Positions 9,509 through 18,389 of a stretch of 64,000 nucleotides of DNA are shown here, in pieces (within the stretch, counting starts at the first letter, position 1; each line of letters opens with the position of its first letter). The stretch spans positions 62,001 through 126,000 of the forward strand of contig CAMCXO010000003.1 of assembly GCA_945883565.1 (NCBI GenBank). The letters are read 5' to 3'. The translations under genes and the position numbers were made by a program. The stretch comes from Chryseobacterium gleum (lineage in GTDB: Bacteria; Bacteroidota; Bacteroidia; Flavobacteriales; Schleiferiaceae). Under the pieces are notes generated by a model that made no database searches, had not been told where the DNA came from, and worked only from the letters and a program-made list of their open reading frames with translations.

Positions 9509-9937
9509 ATGAAAATAGCTTTAGCTTCTGACCACGCGGGTTTTGAATTAAAAGAAAAGGTGAAAAACCATCTTGAAATCCAAGGCATTGAGGTTGATGA
9601 TTTTGGCACTTATTCGGAGGCCAGTACCGATTATCCGGATTACGGACATCCCGCGGCCAAATCTGTAGTGAGCGGCCAATGCAAGATGGGCATCGTTATT
9701 TGTGGAAGCGGTAATGGCATCAACATGACAGTTAACAAATATGCCGAAATAAGGTCGGCACTTTGCTGGCTTCCCGAATTGGCGCATTTTGCCAGAACCC
9801 ACAATAACGCCAATATGTTGGCACTTCCAGCGCGATATATAGACACCGAAACCGCACTAAATTGCATAAATCAATTTCTTACAAGCGAATTTGAAGGTGG
9901 CCGACATGCCAAACGTGTAGAAAAAATACCTTGCTAA
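9509..9937 (+). CDS. rpiB: Ribose-5-phosphate isomerase B
   Basis: 142 residues from ATG 9509; a TTG one codon earlier is less likely. It opens with MKIALASDHAGFELK, the RpiB phosphate-binding start. The catalytic Cys lies in GIVICGSGNGINM, followed by NKYAEIRSALC and HNNANMLALPAR with the active-site His. It interconverts ribose 5-phosphate and ribulose 5-phosphate in the pentose phosphate pathway. The gene ends 8 bases before the aroQ start and probably shares its transcript. Confidence 0.95.
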   Translation: MKIALASDHAGFELKEKVKNHLEIQGIEVDDFGTYSEASTDYPDYGHPAAKSVVSGQCKMGIVICGSGNGINMTVNKYAEIRSALCWLPELAHFARTHNNANMLALPARYIDTETALNCINQFLTSEFEGGRHAKRVEKIPC

Positions 9938-9945
9938 ATCCATTT

Positions 9946-10374
9946 ATGCGCATCGAAATCATTAACGGCCCAAACCTAAACTTACTTGGTTTGCGAGAAC
10001 CTGCTGTTTACGGACATAACAGTTTTGAATCTTTTTTAGAAATGCTGAAAAGGAGTTACCCGGAAATTCAGTTTGGGTATTTCCAAAGCAATTGGGAAGG
10101 CGCATTGGTTGACCAACTTCATTTGGTGGGTATGGACGGAGCCCACATAATAATAAATCCCGGAGGTTATAGTCACACTTCAGTTGCTGTTGCAGACGCC
10201 ATTTCGGCCATAACTTCAAAATGTATCGAAGTGCATATAAGCCAAATTTATCAAAGAGAGTCCTACAGACAGATCCTTACTACAGCCAGCCGTTGCATTG
10301 GCACTATTAGTGGTTTCGGACTTAATTCTTACCAACTGGCTGTTGAGGCATTTAGAAACTTAGAAGCGACGTAG
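9946..10374 (+). CDS. aroQ: Type II 3-dehydroquinate dehydratase
   Basis: 142 residues from ATG 9946. The motifs of the type II enzyme are all present: NGPNLNLLGLREPAVYG with the catalytic Tyr, INPGGYSHTSVAVADAI with the active-site His, and the EVHISQIYQRESYR loop. It performs the third step of the shikimate pathway, dehydroquinate to dehydroshikimate, in the cytosol. It directly follows rpiB, which feeds sugar phosphates to the same part of metabolism. It converges with the histidine kinase gene. Confidence 0.95.
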   Translation: MRIEIINGPNLNLLGLREPAVYGHNSFESFLEMLKRSYPEIQFGYFQSNWEGALVDQLHLVGMDGAHIIINPGGYSHTSVAVADAISAITSKCIEVHISQIYQRESYRQILTTASRCIGTISGFGLNSYQLAVEAFRNLEAT

Positions 10375-10382
10375 CGTGCTCT

Positions 10383-12707
10383 TCACGTAGTCCTTTTTAC
10401 TTCGTCTTGCCATTTCAAAATAACCGATTTTAGATCATTGATTTTTAACGGCTTTGTCATAAAGTCACGCATACCCGCTTCAAACGCCAATCGCTTATCA
10501 TCTTCCGTTGAGTTAGCCGTTAGAGCAATTATGACTGGTTTTGGCTGGCAGTCGCGAAGAATGATTCGAGTACTTTCTAAACCATCCATTACCGGCATGC
10601 GCAAATCCATAAATATCAAGTCGAAATGTTCGCCTAATGCTTTATGATAAGCACTCTCTCCATCCTCTGCCATAGACACAATTAGCCCGAAACTGTTAAA
10701 CATCATTTCGATTAGTCGACGGTTAACCGGGTTGTCTTCTACCACTAAAATTTTCAGCTTAGGGTTAATTGGTCGTGGCGATTCTGATCGACCTTTAAAC
10801 GCTTTCTCAAAATGAACCCGTATACCTAAGGTGTTAACTGGTATACCTTCTGCAAATGTTTTTCCCTTCAAAGCCAGAACAATTTGTGAAGCTGTATGCA
10901 AACCAACAGCATGAGAATCGTATCGCATAACTTTATTTGGAGAAAAGCTGGCTTTGGGATTTAAAAATATATCAATCAAATTTGATGGCATCATACTGTG
11001 GTTGAACTTGAATTTTACGTTCAATCCATACTTTTGGTCCATCTCACCGGCAGACCAAACTTCTATGGTTAAATCGCCTTGATCCATATGCCTTACCAAA
11101 GTGCCACCTAAATGAGACAGGGCCTGCTTAAATTTCATAACATCACCTACTAACTGATTGCTTAGCAAATTGTCGTATTTCAGTTGTATATGAATGGGCT
11201 TTTGATCCTTGATACTTTCTAATGATACAGTTAATCGATTAAATACATCCTGAACATCGAAAGACTCATCCTTAAGCTTAATATCATCTGTTTCCAGCTC
11301 CGAAAAACTCAGAATTTCATTAATTACATTCGTTAGATGTTCTGCATGTTTGCGCATGCTTCCTACCTGACGTTTATGGTTGGGTGAATCGAGCTGATTT
11401 TCGAGCAAACTGGCCGCGCCAAGTATGGCATTTAAAGGCGTTCTAAGCTCATGGCTCATATTCGAGATAAACTCCGTTTTACTTCTCGAAGAAGCCTCCG
11501 CCCTCCATAATAGTCTTTGTTGATTAATTCCAAATCGGTAAGATAGAGTTAAAGACTGTGTTAAGAAGAAAGCGAAATACAAAACAATTAAAATCAAAGG
11601 CTGAGGTGGAATTAGTTGCCAAAACTCTAAAATGAGCAAAACAAAAGATGACAATAACAGCAAACTGCTGTTCAAAGCTAGAGTTGCGCCCAATCTCTTA
11701 TTCCAAGCCGCCATAATAAATACCCAAAAACTGTAAAACATGAAAACCAGTGCTGCATATAGATATACAGGAAATAAGGCAGTAAAATAATACACAGGAA
11801 ATACAACAATTATAACCTGAAATATAGTGTAATACTGGAAAATCCGAAGACCCCAAGTATTCATCTCATCTGGATATAGGTTTCTAAGGAAAATAGCAAA
11901 TAGAATTAAAGAAAAATACAAACTCAAATACTCAAGTCGAATTGTAAGAAAAAAGTTCAATTCCGGTGCCAATTCGTGCAAAACATAGGTTTGAGAAGCA
12001 AACACCCTATACGAGTAAAACACGCAAAAAAGAGAAAAGTATAAAACTGTTTTATCTCGCCTATCGTATAAAAACAATCCCAAAAAGAAAAGACCTCCAA
12101 TAATTAATCCGCCTGCCAGCAAAGTAATTAATGTAGATTCTCGCTTACGCTGAAACTGAAATGTACTCAAATTCCCTAAAAAAATGGGTCTCCCCGGACC
12201 TCCCTTAAAGTGTGTAAAATTCGCTATGTGCAAGGTTAGCAATACACTGTCTTTACCTACCGGTAAGGCCGCAATGTTAGGTATCCATTTCGGCACAGTG
12301 GTTTCGGGCATAGTGCCGGGCACACCACTTGCTGCTATTAACTCGCCATCGGCATACAAACGATAAGCTGTGTACATATCCAAAATTCGGATTCCCAATT
12401 TTGGGTAATCGCCAGGCAGCTTAAGTGTAACTTGATATGAGGCATAACCACTTCCCGACCATCGGCTGCCGAAACCGTCAATATCGTTCCACAGTTTTGA
12501 AAACTTAACTTCGTTTGATAGGAGTTCCGGGTGTCGCCTATGTGGCGTTAAAAACTGATTCGGATATAAATCCCAATTTACGTCTAAAGAAACCGGATCC
12601 GACTTCCAAAAGTTGTACGAACTTAAATCTAAAACGGCTTGTGCCCTTGCTTTCGTCGGGCATAAGACCATTAAAATGGCGAAAAATTTAAGCGCGTTGA
12701 GTATCAA
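10383..12707 (-). CDS. 7TMR-DISM hybrid histidine kinase with degenerate ATP-binding domain
   Basis: 774 residues, probable TTG start giving a full signal peptide ending ARA. The order is: periplasmic beta-sandwich sensor (about 25-185), seven membrane helices (about 190-400), HisKA with EFISNMSHELRTPLN and phospho-acceptor His419, a catalytic region at about 490-640, and a receiver domain with Asp701 (FMDLRMPVMDG) and Lys in MTKPL. The receiver looks intact. The ATP-binding module does not: the N-box Asn is absent (KQALSHLGGTLVRHM), and neither a DxGxG nor a GxGLGL loop can be found. It may act as a phosphatase, scaffold or phosphotransfer partner rather than a kinase. Divergent from moxR. 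Confidence 0.88.
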   Translation of the reverse strand: MILNALKFFAILMVLCPTKARAQAVLDLSSYNFWKSDPVSLDVNWDLYPNQFLTPHRRHPELLSNEVKFSKLWNDIDGFGSRWSGSGYASYQVTLKLPGDYPKLGIRILDMYTAYRLYADGELIAASGVPGTMPETTVPKWIPNIAALPVGKDSVLLTLHIANFTHFKGGPGRPIFLGNLSTFQFQRKRESTLITLLAGGLIIGGLFFLGLFLYDRRDKTVLYFSLFCVFYSYRVFASQTYVLHELAPELNFFLTIRLEYLSLYFSLILFAIFLRNLYPDEMNTWGLRIFQYYTIFQVIIVVFPVYYFTALFPVYLYAALVFMFYSFWVFIMAAWNKRLGATLALNSSLLLLSSFVLLILEFWQLIPPQPLILIVLYFAFFLTQSLTLSYRFGINQQRLLWRAEASSRSKTEFISNMSHELRTPLNAILGAASLLENQLDSPNHKRQVGSMRKHAEHLTNVINEILSFSELETDDIKLKDESFDVQDVFNRLTVSLESIKDQKPIHIQLKYDNLLSNQLVGDVMKFKQALSHLGGTLVRHMDQGDLTIEVWSAGEMDQKYGLNVKFKFNHSMMPSNLIDIFLNPKASFSPNKVMRYDSHAVGLHTASQIVLALKGKTFAEGIPVNTLGIRVHFEKAFKGRSESPRPINPKLKILVVEDNPVNRRLIEMMFNSFGLIVSMAEDGESAYHKALGEHFDLIFMDLRMPVMDGLESTRIILRDCQPKPVIIALTANSTEDDKRLAFEAGMRDFMTKPLKINDLKSVILKWQDEVKRTT

Positions 12708-12855
12708 TCTTGGTAAGTCAGAAAAGTTGAACGAAAATAGGAAAGCGAATTGACTGTTAAGCGATAAAAATTCCCGATTATAGCGCCCCGATTAACAGCT
12801 TATTAACGCCACTACATGTTTTAAGCTGTTTGCTTTGTACCACCTTACCTAAACT

Positions 12856-13860
12856 ATGGAAAACACAGCTGCTGAAAGCAACATTCAGGCGCTCAATGCG
12901 CGCATTCAACAAGAAAGTGCTTTTGTAGATATGCTTCATTTGGAGCTAGGAAAAGTTATTGTCGGTCAACGATTTATGCTCGACAGGCTTCTTATCGCCC
13001 TACTAGGAAACGGCCATATATTGTTAGAGGGCGTTCCGGGTTTGGCCAAAACCCTCGCCATTAAAAGCTTGGCTTCGGCCATAGACGCAACTTACTCGCG
13101 GATTCAGTTTACTCCCGATCTCTTGCCTACAGATTTACTCGGAACCCAAATTTATAACATGCACAAAGGCGAGTTTCATGTTAAGAAGGGGCCCATTTTC
13201 GCCAATTTCGTATTGGCCGACGAAATAAACCGTGCGCCGGCAAAAGTGCAAAGCGCCTTGCTCGAATCTATGCAAGAGCGCCAAGTTACATTAGGTGAAG
13301 AAACCTTTCTTTTGCCTAAACCATTTCTTGTTTTAGCCACACAGAACCCCGTAGAACAAGAAGGTACCTACCCATTGCCAGAGGCACAAATGGACCGTTT
13401 TATGCTAAAAACGGTCATTACTTACCCCAAAATTGACGAGGAAAGGGAAATATTACGCATGCACATGCGCGATGATGTTCCAGTTATTAAACCGGTGGTT
13501 AACCTCAATCAAATAGTAGAGGCCCGAAGGTTAATTGATGGCATTTATATGGATGCCAAAATTGAACAATACATTCTGGATTTGGTGTTTGCCACCCGAA
13601 AACCCGAAGATTATCGGATTGCTCGACTAAAACCCCTTATCCAATTTGGCGCGTCACCCCGAGCCAGCATACAAATGGCTAGGGCCTCACGTGTGCATGC
13701 TTTTATTCAGCATAGAGCCTATGTGGTTCCGGAAGATGTGCGCGCGGTGGCCCTCGATGTTTTAAGACACCGAATTGGTCTTACCTACGAAGCAGAGGCC
13801 GAAAACCTCAAAACTGAGGACATAGTAACCGAAATACTCAATGCTGTAGAAGTACCATAA
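12856..13860 (+). CDS. MoxR-family AAA+ ATPase, first gene of the Bat operon
   Basis: 334 residues. Walker A is GVPGLAKT, Walker B VLADEINRAPAKVQ, sensor 1 in VLATQNPVEQEGTYPLPEAQMDRF, and arginine finger region further on. MoxR ATPases act as chaperone-like factors for metal insertion or maturation of complexes that contain von Willebrand A domains. Such proteins are encoded downstream here. Seven bases separate its stop from the DUF58 gene. The 148-bp divergent gap to the kinase gene carries the promoter, but no confident -33/-7 pair was found. Confidence 0.95.
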   Translation: MENTAAESNIQALNARIQQESAFVDMLHLELGKVIVGQRFMLDRLLIALLGNGHILLEGVPGLAKTLAIKSLASAIDATYSRIQFTPDLLPTDLLGTQIYNMHKGEFHVKKGPIFANFVLADEINRAPAKVQSALLESMQERQVTLGEETFLLPKPFLVLATQNPVEQEGTYPLPEAQMDRFMLKTVITYPKIDEEREILRMHMRDDVPVIKPVVNLNQIVEARRLIDGIYMDAKIEQYILDLVFATRKPEDYRIARLKPLIQFGASPRASIQMARASRVHAFIQHRAYVVPEDVRAVALDVLRHRIGLTYEAEAENLKTEDIVTEILNAVEVP

Positions 13861-13867
13861 GGATATT

Positions 13868-14740
13868 ATGGACACGAGAGAATTACTCAAAAAAGTAAGG
13901 CGAATTGAAATTAAAACCCGGCGCCTGAGCAACCATATTTTTAGCGGCGAATACCACAGTTCATTTAAAGGGCGTGGCATTTCGTTTAGCGAAGTGCGCG
14001 CCTATCAATACGGAGACGATATTAGAAGCATTGATTGGAATGTTAGCGCGCGTTTACGAGAACCTTATGTAAAAGTTTTTGAAGAAGAACGTGAGCTTAC
14101 GCTAATGATTGTGGCCGACATTTCAGGCTCCGGCAATTTTGGCTCTAAAGGTCAAATGCGGCGTGATGTTATTACAGAAATTGGCGCCACTCTGGCATTT
14201 TCTGCACTTCTTAACAACGATAAAGTAGGCCTTCTTCTTTTCAGTGATAGAATAGAAAGATTCATACCTCCGCAAAAAGGAAGGTTTCAAGTGTTACGCA
14301 TAATTCGCGAAATGCTCGAATGCAAACCTTCAGGACAAGGAACCGACATCAATCAAGCTCTTCAGTACTTAAATGCCGTACAGCGAAAAAGAGGTATTGT
14401 GTTTTTACTATCCGATTTTTTAAACGATGGGTATGAAAAATCTCTTAGACTTACGGCACGCCGCCACGACTTAATTGGCTTTAGAATTTGGGATGCTTTC
14501 GAAAAACAACTTCCCAACTTAGGTGTAAGCCCGGTTCTGGATGCCGAAAATGGTCATTTACAATGGATAGATTTTGGCGATAAAAGGGTACAACGCCACT
14601 ACAATGAGCAAATGCAAAGGTTTGCAAGCAATTTCAGTCGATTTGTTCAAACTTCTGGAGCAGGAAAAATAGAAATGCAGCTTGGGCATTCATATGCCCA
14701 ATCGTTATTGGCCTTTTTTAAAAGCCGCAATAAACGATGA
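13868..14740 (+). CDS. DUF58 domain protein of the Bat operon
   Basis: 290 residues. It contains the DUF58 signature (FKGRGISFSEVRAYQYGDDIRSIDWN), followed by a von Willebrand-like fold whose metal site reads DISGSGNFG. It has no signal peptide or membrane helix, so it is probably cytosolic or membrane associated. In the family it works with the MoxR ATPase encoded just before it. Its stop overlaps the next start as ATGA. Confidence 0.93.
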   Translation: MDTRELLKKVRRIEIKTRRLSNHIFSGEYHSSFKGRGISFSEVRAYQYGDDIRSIDWNVSARLREPYVKVFEEERELTLMIVADISGSGNFGSKGQMRRDVITEIGATLAFSALLNNDKVGLLLFSDRIERFIPPQKGRFQVLRIIREMLECKPSGQGTDINQALQYLNAVQRKRGIVFLLSDFLNDGYEKSLRLTARRHDLIGFRIWDAFEKQLPNLGVSPVLDAENGHLQWIDFGDKRVQRHYNEQMQRFASNFSRFVQTSGAGKIEMQLGHSYAQSLLAFFKSRNKR

Positions 14741-15630
14741 AACAACTGTGTCTTACTTTTTTCTTATTGCCATTCCTTTTATGCGGGCAGGAAACGCTCT
14801 CGTTGCAACTTTCTTCCGATAGCATTTTAATTGGTGAACCTCTTTTTATAACTGTTTCCAGAGAAAATGCGCCTAAAAACTGGCTCAACCTTGGCCTGAA
14901 GCCCGCCGATACCAATTGGATAATGCTTAATCAAAGCCTAGACAGCAATGCATTTTTAACCAAACAGTCATGGATTAAAACCCTCGAATTAACACGTTTT
15001 GATTCGGGTTATCATTTGTTAAATCTATTGCCTGTTTATAGCGACTCATTGGCATTGCGACTTGAAGCCCGATTTGTGTATGTGGGCTTTCCAGAGCCTG
15101 AACCGAACATTGAAATAAAAGACATTAAAAACATCCGTAAAGCACCTTTTGATTGGTGGAGATGGGCCATAATACCAGCCATCATTTTAGGGCTTTTGTC
15201 TCTTCTTATTTACCTCATTTTTAAATTAAAACTAAAGAAAAAGCCAACTCAAGATTCATTTGACTCTACCCTTACCCCCAGAGAATTGGCTTTAAAAACC
15301 TTAGATAACATAGAGAAAAGTGCCCTTTGGCAAAAAGGAGCCAGGGAATTTTATACGGATTTAACCGATGTTTTAAGGGAATATTTAGAAACTGTATACC
15401 ATATTCCGGCTATGGAAATGTCTGGAACTGAATTAGCCGGTAAACTAATTAACATAAAACTCAAAACCGAAGACCAATTGGTGCTTAAACAGTACTTGCT
15501 ACGAGCCGACGCAGCCAAATACGCCGAAAATTTCAGCTTCGTTGAAAACCCTTTGAGTGAAGTGGCTTGTATAAAACATTTTATTGTTCAATATCCTGAA
15601 TCCAATGAACTTGCTACCCCAGGATCTTGA
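14737..15630 (+). CDS. Bat-operon membrane protein, DUF4381-like
   Basis: 297 residues. A signal peptide (KQLCLTFFLLPFLLCGQ) precedes a periplasmic beta domain of about 110 residues. One membrane helix (WAIIPAIILGLLSLLIYLIF, about 146-165) is followed by a basic stretch and a cytosolic helical domain with LALKTLDNIEKSALWQKG and DVLREYLETVYH. The layout matches the short BatD-like or DUF4381 protein often found between DUF58 and batA. Function is not established. The gene overlaps batA by 26 bases. Confidence 0.75.
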   Translation: MKQLCLTFFLLPFLLCGQETLSLQLSSDSILIGEPLFITVSRENAPKNWLNLGLKPADTNWIMLNQSLDSNAFLTKQSWIKTLELTRFDSGYHLLNLLPVYSDSLALRLEARFVYVGFPEPEPNIEIKDIKNIRKAPFDWWRWAIIPAIILGLLSLLIYLIFKLKLKKKPTQDSFDSTLTPRELALKTLDNIEKSALWQKGAREFYTDLTDVLREYLETVYHIPAMEMSGTELAGKLINIKLKTEDQLVLKQYLLRADAAKYAENFSFVENPLSEVACIKHFIVQYPESNELATPGS

Positions 15631-16615
15631 GTTCCAGTTTCCGGAGGCCTTTTGGCTCTTCCTGTTGCTGCCTCCGCTGGCTGTTTATTTATGGAAACAG
15701 CGCAAAACCAGAAAGGCAAGCATTAGGGTATCTTATGCTTCCCCGCTCTTTAAAGTGCGTGGATGGCGAAGTTATTTGGCAGAACACTTGCCTTTTTTAC
15801 GCATTTTGGTTTTGGCCTTGCTCATTGTGGCCTTAAGTAGGCCTCGCCAACGCGACACCAGTGTTCGAAGCAAAAACAGCCAGGGCATTGACATAGTGCT
15901 TGCCTTTGATGTTTCGGCCAGCATGTTGGCAAAAGATTTATCGCCAAACAGGTTCGACGCTATGCGCGAAGTAGCGAAGCGATTTATTCAATCGAGAGTG
16001 GGGGACAGAATTGCTTTGGTTGTATTTGCCGGCGAAAGTTATACCCTCTCACCACTAACCACCGACCAGAACATTCTCTTAAATGCATTAAAAGATCTGA
16101 AATATGGTCAAATTGAAGACGGAACAGCTATTGGAATGGGTTTAGCCACATCGGTGAACCGATTGAGAAAAGGTACTGGCGAAGGCCGAGTCATTATACT
16201 TTTAACCGATGGTGTGAACAACAGCGGTCAAATAGACCCAACCACAGCCGCTGATTTAGCCCTTACATACGGCTTACGCGTTTACACTATTGGAGTTGGA
16301 ACCAACGGAACCGCTCCTACTCCTGTAGGCTATGATTTTTCAGGTCAATTGGTGTTTCGAAATCTACCGGTAGAAATAGATGAAGACCTCATGAAGCGCA
16401 TTGCAGAATCTACAGGCGGCAAATATTTCAGGGCTACCGACAACCAATCGCTCGAAAATATTTATACCGAAATAGATCGTCTTGAAAGAAAAGAAGTTCA
16501 AGAGTTGCGCTTTTATGCATTCAAAGAACATTTTCGACCCTTTGTGTTTTTGGCTTTAGTGCTTTTTTCGTTGGAGTGGCTTATTCGTTTAACACTTATC
16601 CGCGGACTCACCTAA
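15605..16615 (+). CDS. batA: BatA, von Willebrand A aerotolerance protein
   Basis: 336 residues from ATG 15605. There is an N-terminal membrane helix (AFWLFLLLPPLAVYLW), a second near 65-80, then a VWA domain with the metal-ion site DVSASMLAKD, the Thr in DLKYGQIEDGTAIG and LLTDGVNNSG. A last helix near 310-330 ends the protein. The VWA part should face the periplasm. Bat proteins were named for oxygen tolerance in Bacteroides; their mechanism remains debated. Stop and batB start share one base (TAATG). Confidence 0.92.
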   Translation: MNLLPQDLEFQFPEAFWLFLLLPPLAVYLWKQRKTRKASIRVSYASPLFKVRGWRSYLAEHLPFLRILVLALLIVALSRPRQRDTSVRSKNSQGIDIVLAFDVSASMLAKDLSPNRFDAMREVAKRFIQSRVGDRIALVVFAGESYTLSPLTTDQNILLNALKDLKYGQIEDGTAIGMGLATSVNRLRKGTGEGRVIILLTDGVNNSGQIDPTTAADLALTYGLRVYTIGVGTNGTAPTPVGYDFSGQLVFRNLPVEIDEDLMKRIAESTGGKYFRATDNQSLENIYTEIDRLERKEVQELRFYAFKEHFRPFVFLALVLFSLEWLIRLTLIRGLT

Positions 16616-17625
16616 TGGAACGTTTAGAAGAAGCCCAACAATTGTGGTGGTTATTAAGCATCCCACTTCTCTTCATTTTGCAATTCTCGCAATTGCTCTG
16701 GAAAAGACGCATACGGAAACGGCTAGGAGCAGATTTTCCATTCGAAAATCTGGTTCCGAAATACAGCACCGGTCGACAAGTTATCAAACTAAGTGCTGCC
16801 GTAATTGTTATTGCTTTGCTAAGTGTAGCCCTTGCCAATCCGCAATCGGGCAGTAAAATGGAAACTTTTAAGCGTGAAGGAATAGACATAGTTTTCGCAT
16901 TGGATGTTTCAAATAGTATGTTGGCTGAAGACACTCGGCCTAACCGCCTCCTTCGCGCCAAGCAACTCATATCAAACTGTATAGACAATTTAGGAGGCGA
17001 TAGAGTAGGACTTATTGCTTATGCCGGTGAAGCCTATCCCATTTTACCCGTTACCTCCGATTTATCTGCTGCACGTTTGTTTTTAGATGGTTTGGGCCCC
17101 GATATGGTTTCGCGACAGGGAACTGCCTTTGATGAAGTTATTGAATTGGCGGTAGGCATGTTAAATTCAACTGAAAAACATTCAAAAGTTCTGGTTATTT
17201 TGAGCGATGGTGAAGACCATGAAGGCGGGATTGGCGGCTGGGATCCAGATGAATCGGGAATAAAAATATTTACCATTGGTTTTGGAAATTCTCGCGGCGT
17301 TCCTATTCCATTGAAAGACGCTTACGGCAGAACCTCCGGATATAAAGAAGACCGAAATGGCCAAAAAGTCATCACCAAATTAAACGAATCGTTTCTTCGC
17401 GATTTGGCGGGAAAATGGAAAGGGCAATATTTTATGGGCCGCGATACCCGCGTAACCGCTCAACAGTTAAGTGATGCTTTTGTTGAAATGGAAAAAAGCA
17501 CCTACGAGTCAAGCTTGTTTACCGACTATGAAGACCAATTTTATTGGTTTTGTGGAATGGCCCTTTTGACTTTGTTGGTAGATAGTTTCATACTAGAACG
17601 CAAAATGAAATGGCAAGGAAAGTAA
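16615..17625 (+). CDS. batB: BatB, von Willebrand A aerotolerance protein
   Basis: 336 residues, start ATG 16615. It has the same architecture as BatA: two N-terminal helices, VWA domain with DVSNSMLAED and VILSDGEDHEGG, and a C-terminal helix (FYWFCGMALLTLLVDSFIL). The two proteins are equal in length and clearly paralogous, so they may pair through their VWA domains. It overlaps batC by 16 bases. Confidence 0.92.
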   Translation: MERLEEAQQLWWLLSIPLLFILQFSQLLWKRRIRKRLGADFPFENLVPKYSTGRQVIKLSAAVIVIALLSVALANPQSGSKMETFKREGIDIVFALDVSNSMLAEDTRPNRLLRAKQLISNCIDNLGGDRVGLIAYAGEAYPILPVTSDLSAARLFLDGLGPDMVSRQGTAFDEVIELAVGMLNSTEKHSKVLVILSDGEDHEGGIGGWDPDESGIKIFTIGFGNSRGVPIPLKDAYGRTSGYKEDRNGQKVITKLNESFLRDLAGKWKGQYFMGRDTRVTAQQLSDAFVEMEKSTYESSLFTDYEDQFYWFCGMALLTLLVDSFILERKMKWQGK

Positions 17626-18389
17626 AGCCCCTTAGTTTCGTTTTCTTTTGTTATTTGCTGTTTTCCGGCAGCGTTCATTTAGCGTATGCCCAAAATAATT
17701 TTGGGGGAGGCATGCGCGAAGGAAACAAAGCGTACAAACAAAACGACTTCTCGAATGCCGAGTCGGCTTATCGAAAAAGTCTGGAAAGTAAGCCCAACAA
17801 TCCCGATGCCTTGTATAACTTGGGTAATTCGCTCTATCAACAGGGCCGCTTTGAGGAAGCCAAAGAAGCTTTTGATGCAGCTAAACAATTTGACAAAAAA
17901 CGGAAAGCTCAGGCAGAAGCCATGCACAATTATGGCAACAGTTTGTTTCAGGAGAAAAAATATCAAGAAGCTGCCCAGGCTTTTAAAGAAGCGCTCAAAC
18001 TCAATCCAGCCGATGACGATTCGAGGTACAATTTGGCCCAAGCCCTAAGGCGAATACAGTCTCCTCCCCCAAGCCAAGAAAACCAAAAAAACAACGATAA
18101 AAACTCGGGTGATTCCGGGGAAAATAAAGAAGAGGGCCAAAACCAGAACCCCAACGAGTCAAATGAAACCAGTAAAAACGATCCAAATCCAAACAGCGAG
18201 GGTTCTCAGAAAGATAAAAATGAAAACCGGAAGAGCAAACAATTTAACGAGGGAGAATCTGAAGGAATAGAAGAAGGCGATGCAAATCGCCTGTTAGACG
18301 CTTTGGATGAGGATGAAAAAAAGCTCCAGAAAAAACTGATGCAAGAAAAAAGAAAAAAGAAAAAAACAACTAGCACGAAAGACTGGTGA
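17610..18389 (+). CDS. batC: BatC, tetratricopeptide-repeat protein
   Basis: 259 residues: a signal peptide (LSFVFFCYLLFSGSVHLAYA), then about three TPR units (NDFSNAESAYRKSLESKPNN, then NPDALYNLGNSLYQQGRFEE, then ALKLNPADDDSRYNLAQALR). A long low-complexity Asn/Glu/Lys/Ser-rich linker and a lysine-rich helix form the tail. TPRs should dock the periplasmic parts of BatA, BatB or BatD. Overlaps batB by 16 bases and hands over to batD by GTGA. Confidence 0.9.
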   Translation: MARKVKPLSFVFFCYLLFSGSVHLAYAQNNFGGGMREGNKAYKQNDFSNAESAYRKSLESKPNNPDALYNLGNSLYQQGRFEEAKEAFDAAKQFDKKRKAQAEAMHNYGNSLFQEKKYQEAAQAFKEALKLNPADDDSRYNLAQALRRIQSPPPSQENQKNNDKNSGDSGENKEEGQNQNPNESNETSKNDPNPNSEGSQKDKNENRKSKQFNEGESEGIEEGDANRLLDALDEDEKKLQKKLMQEKRKKKKTTSTKDW

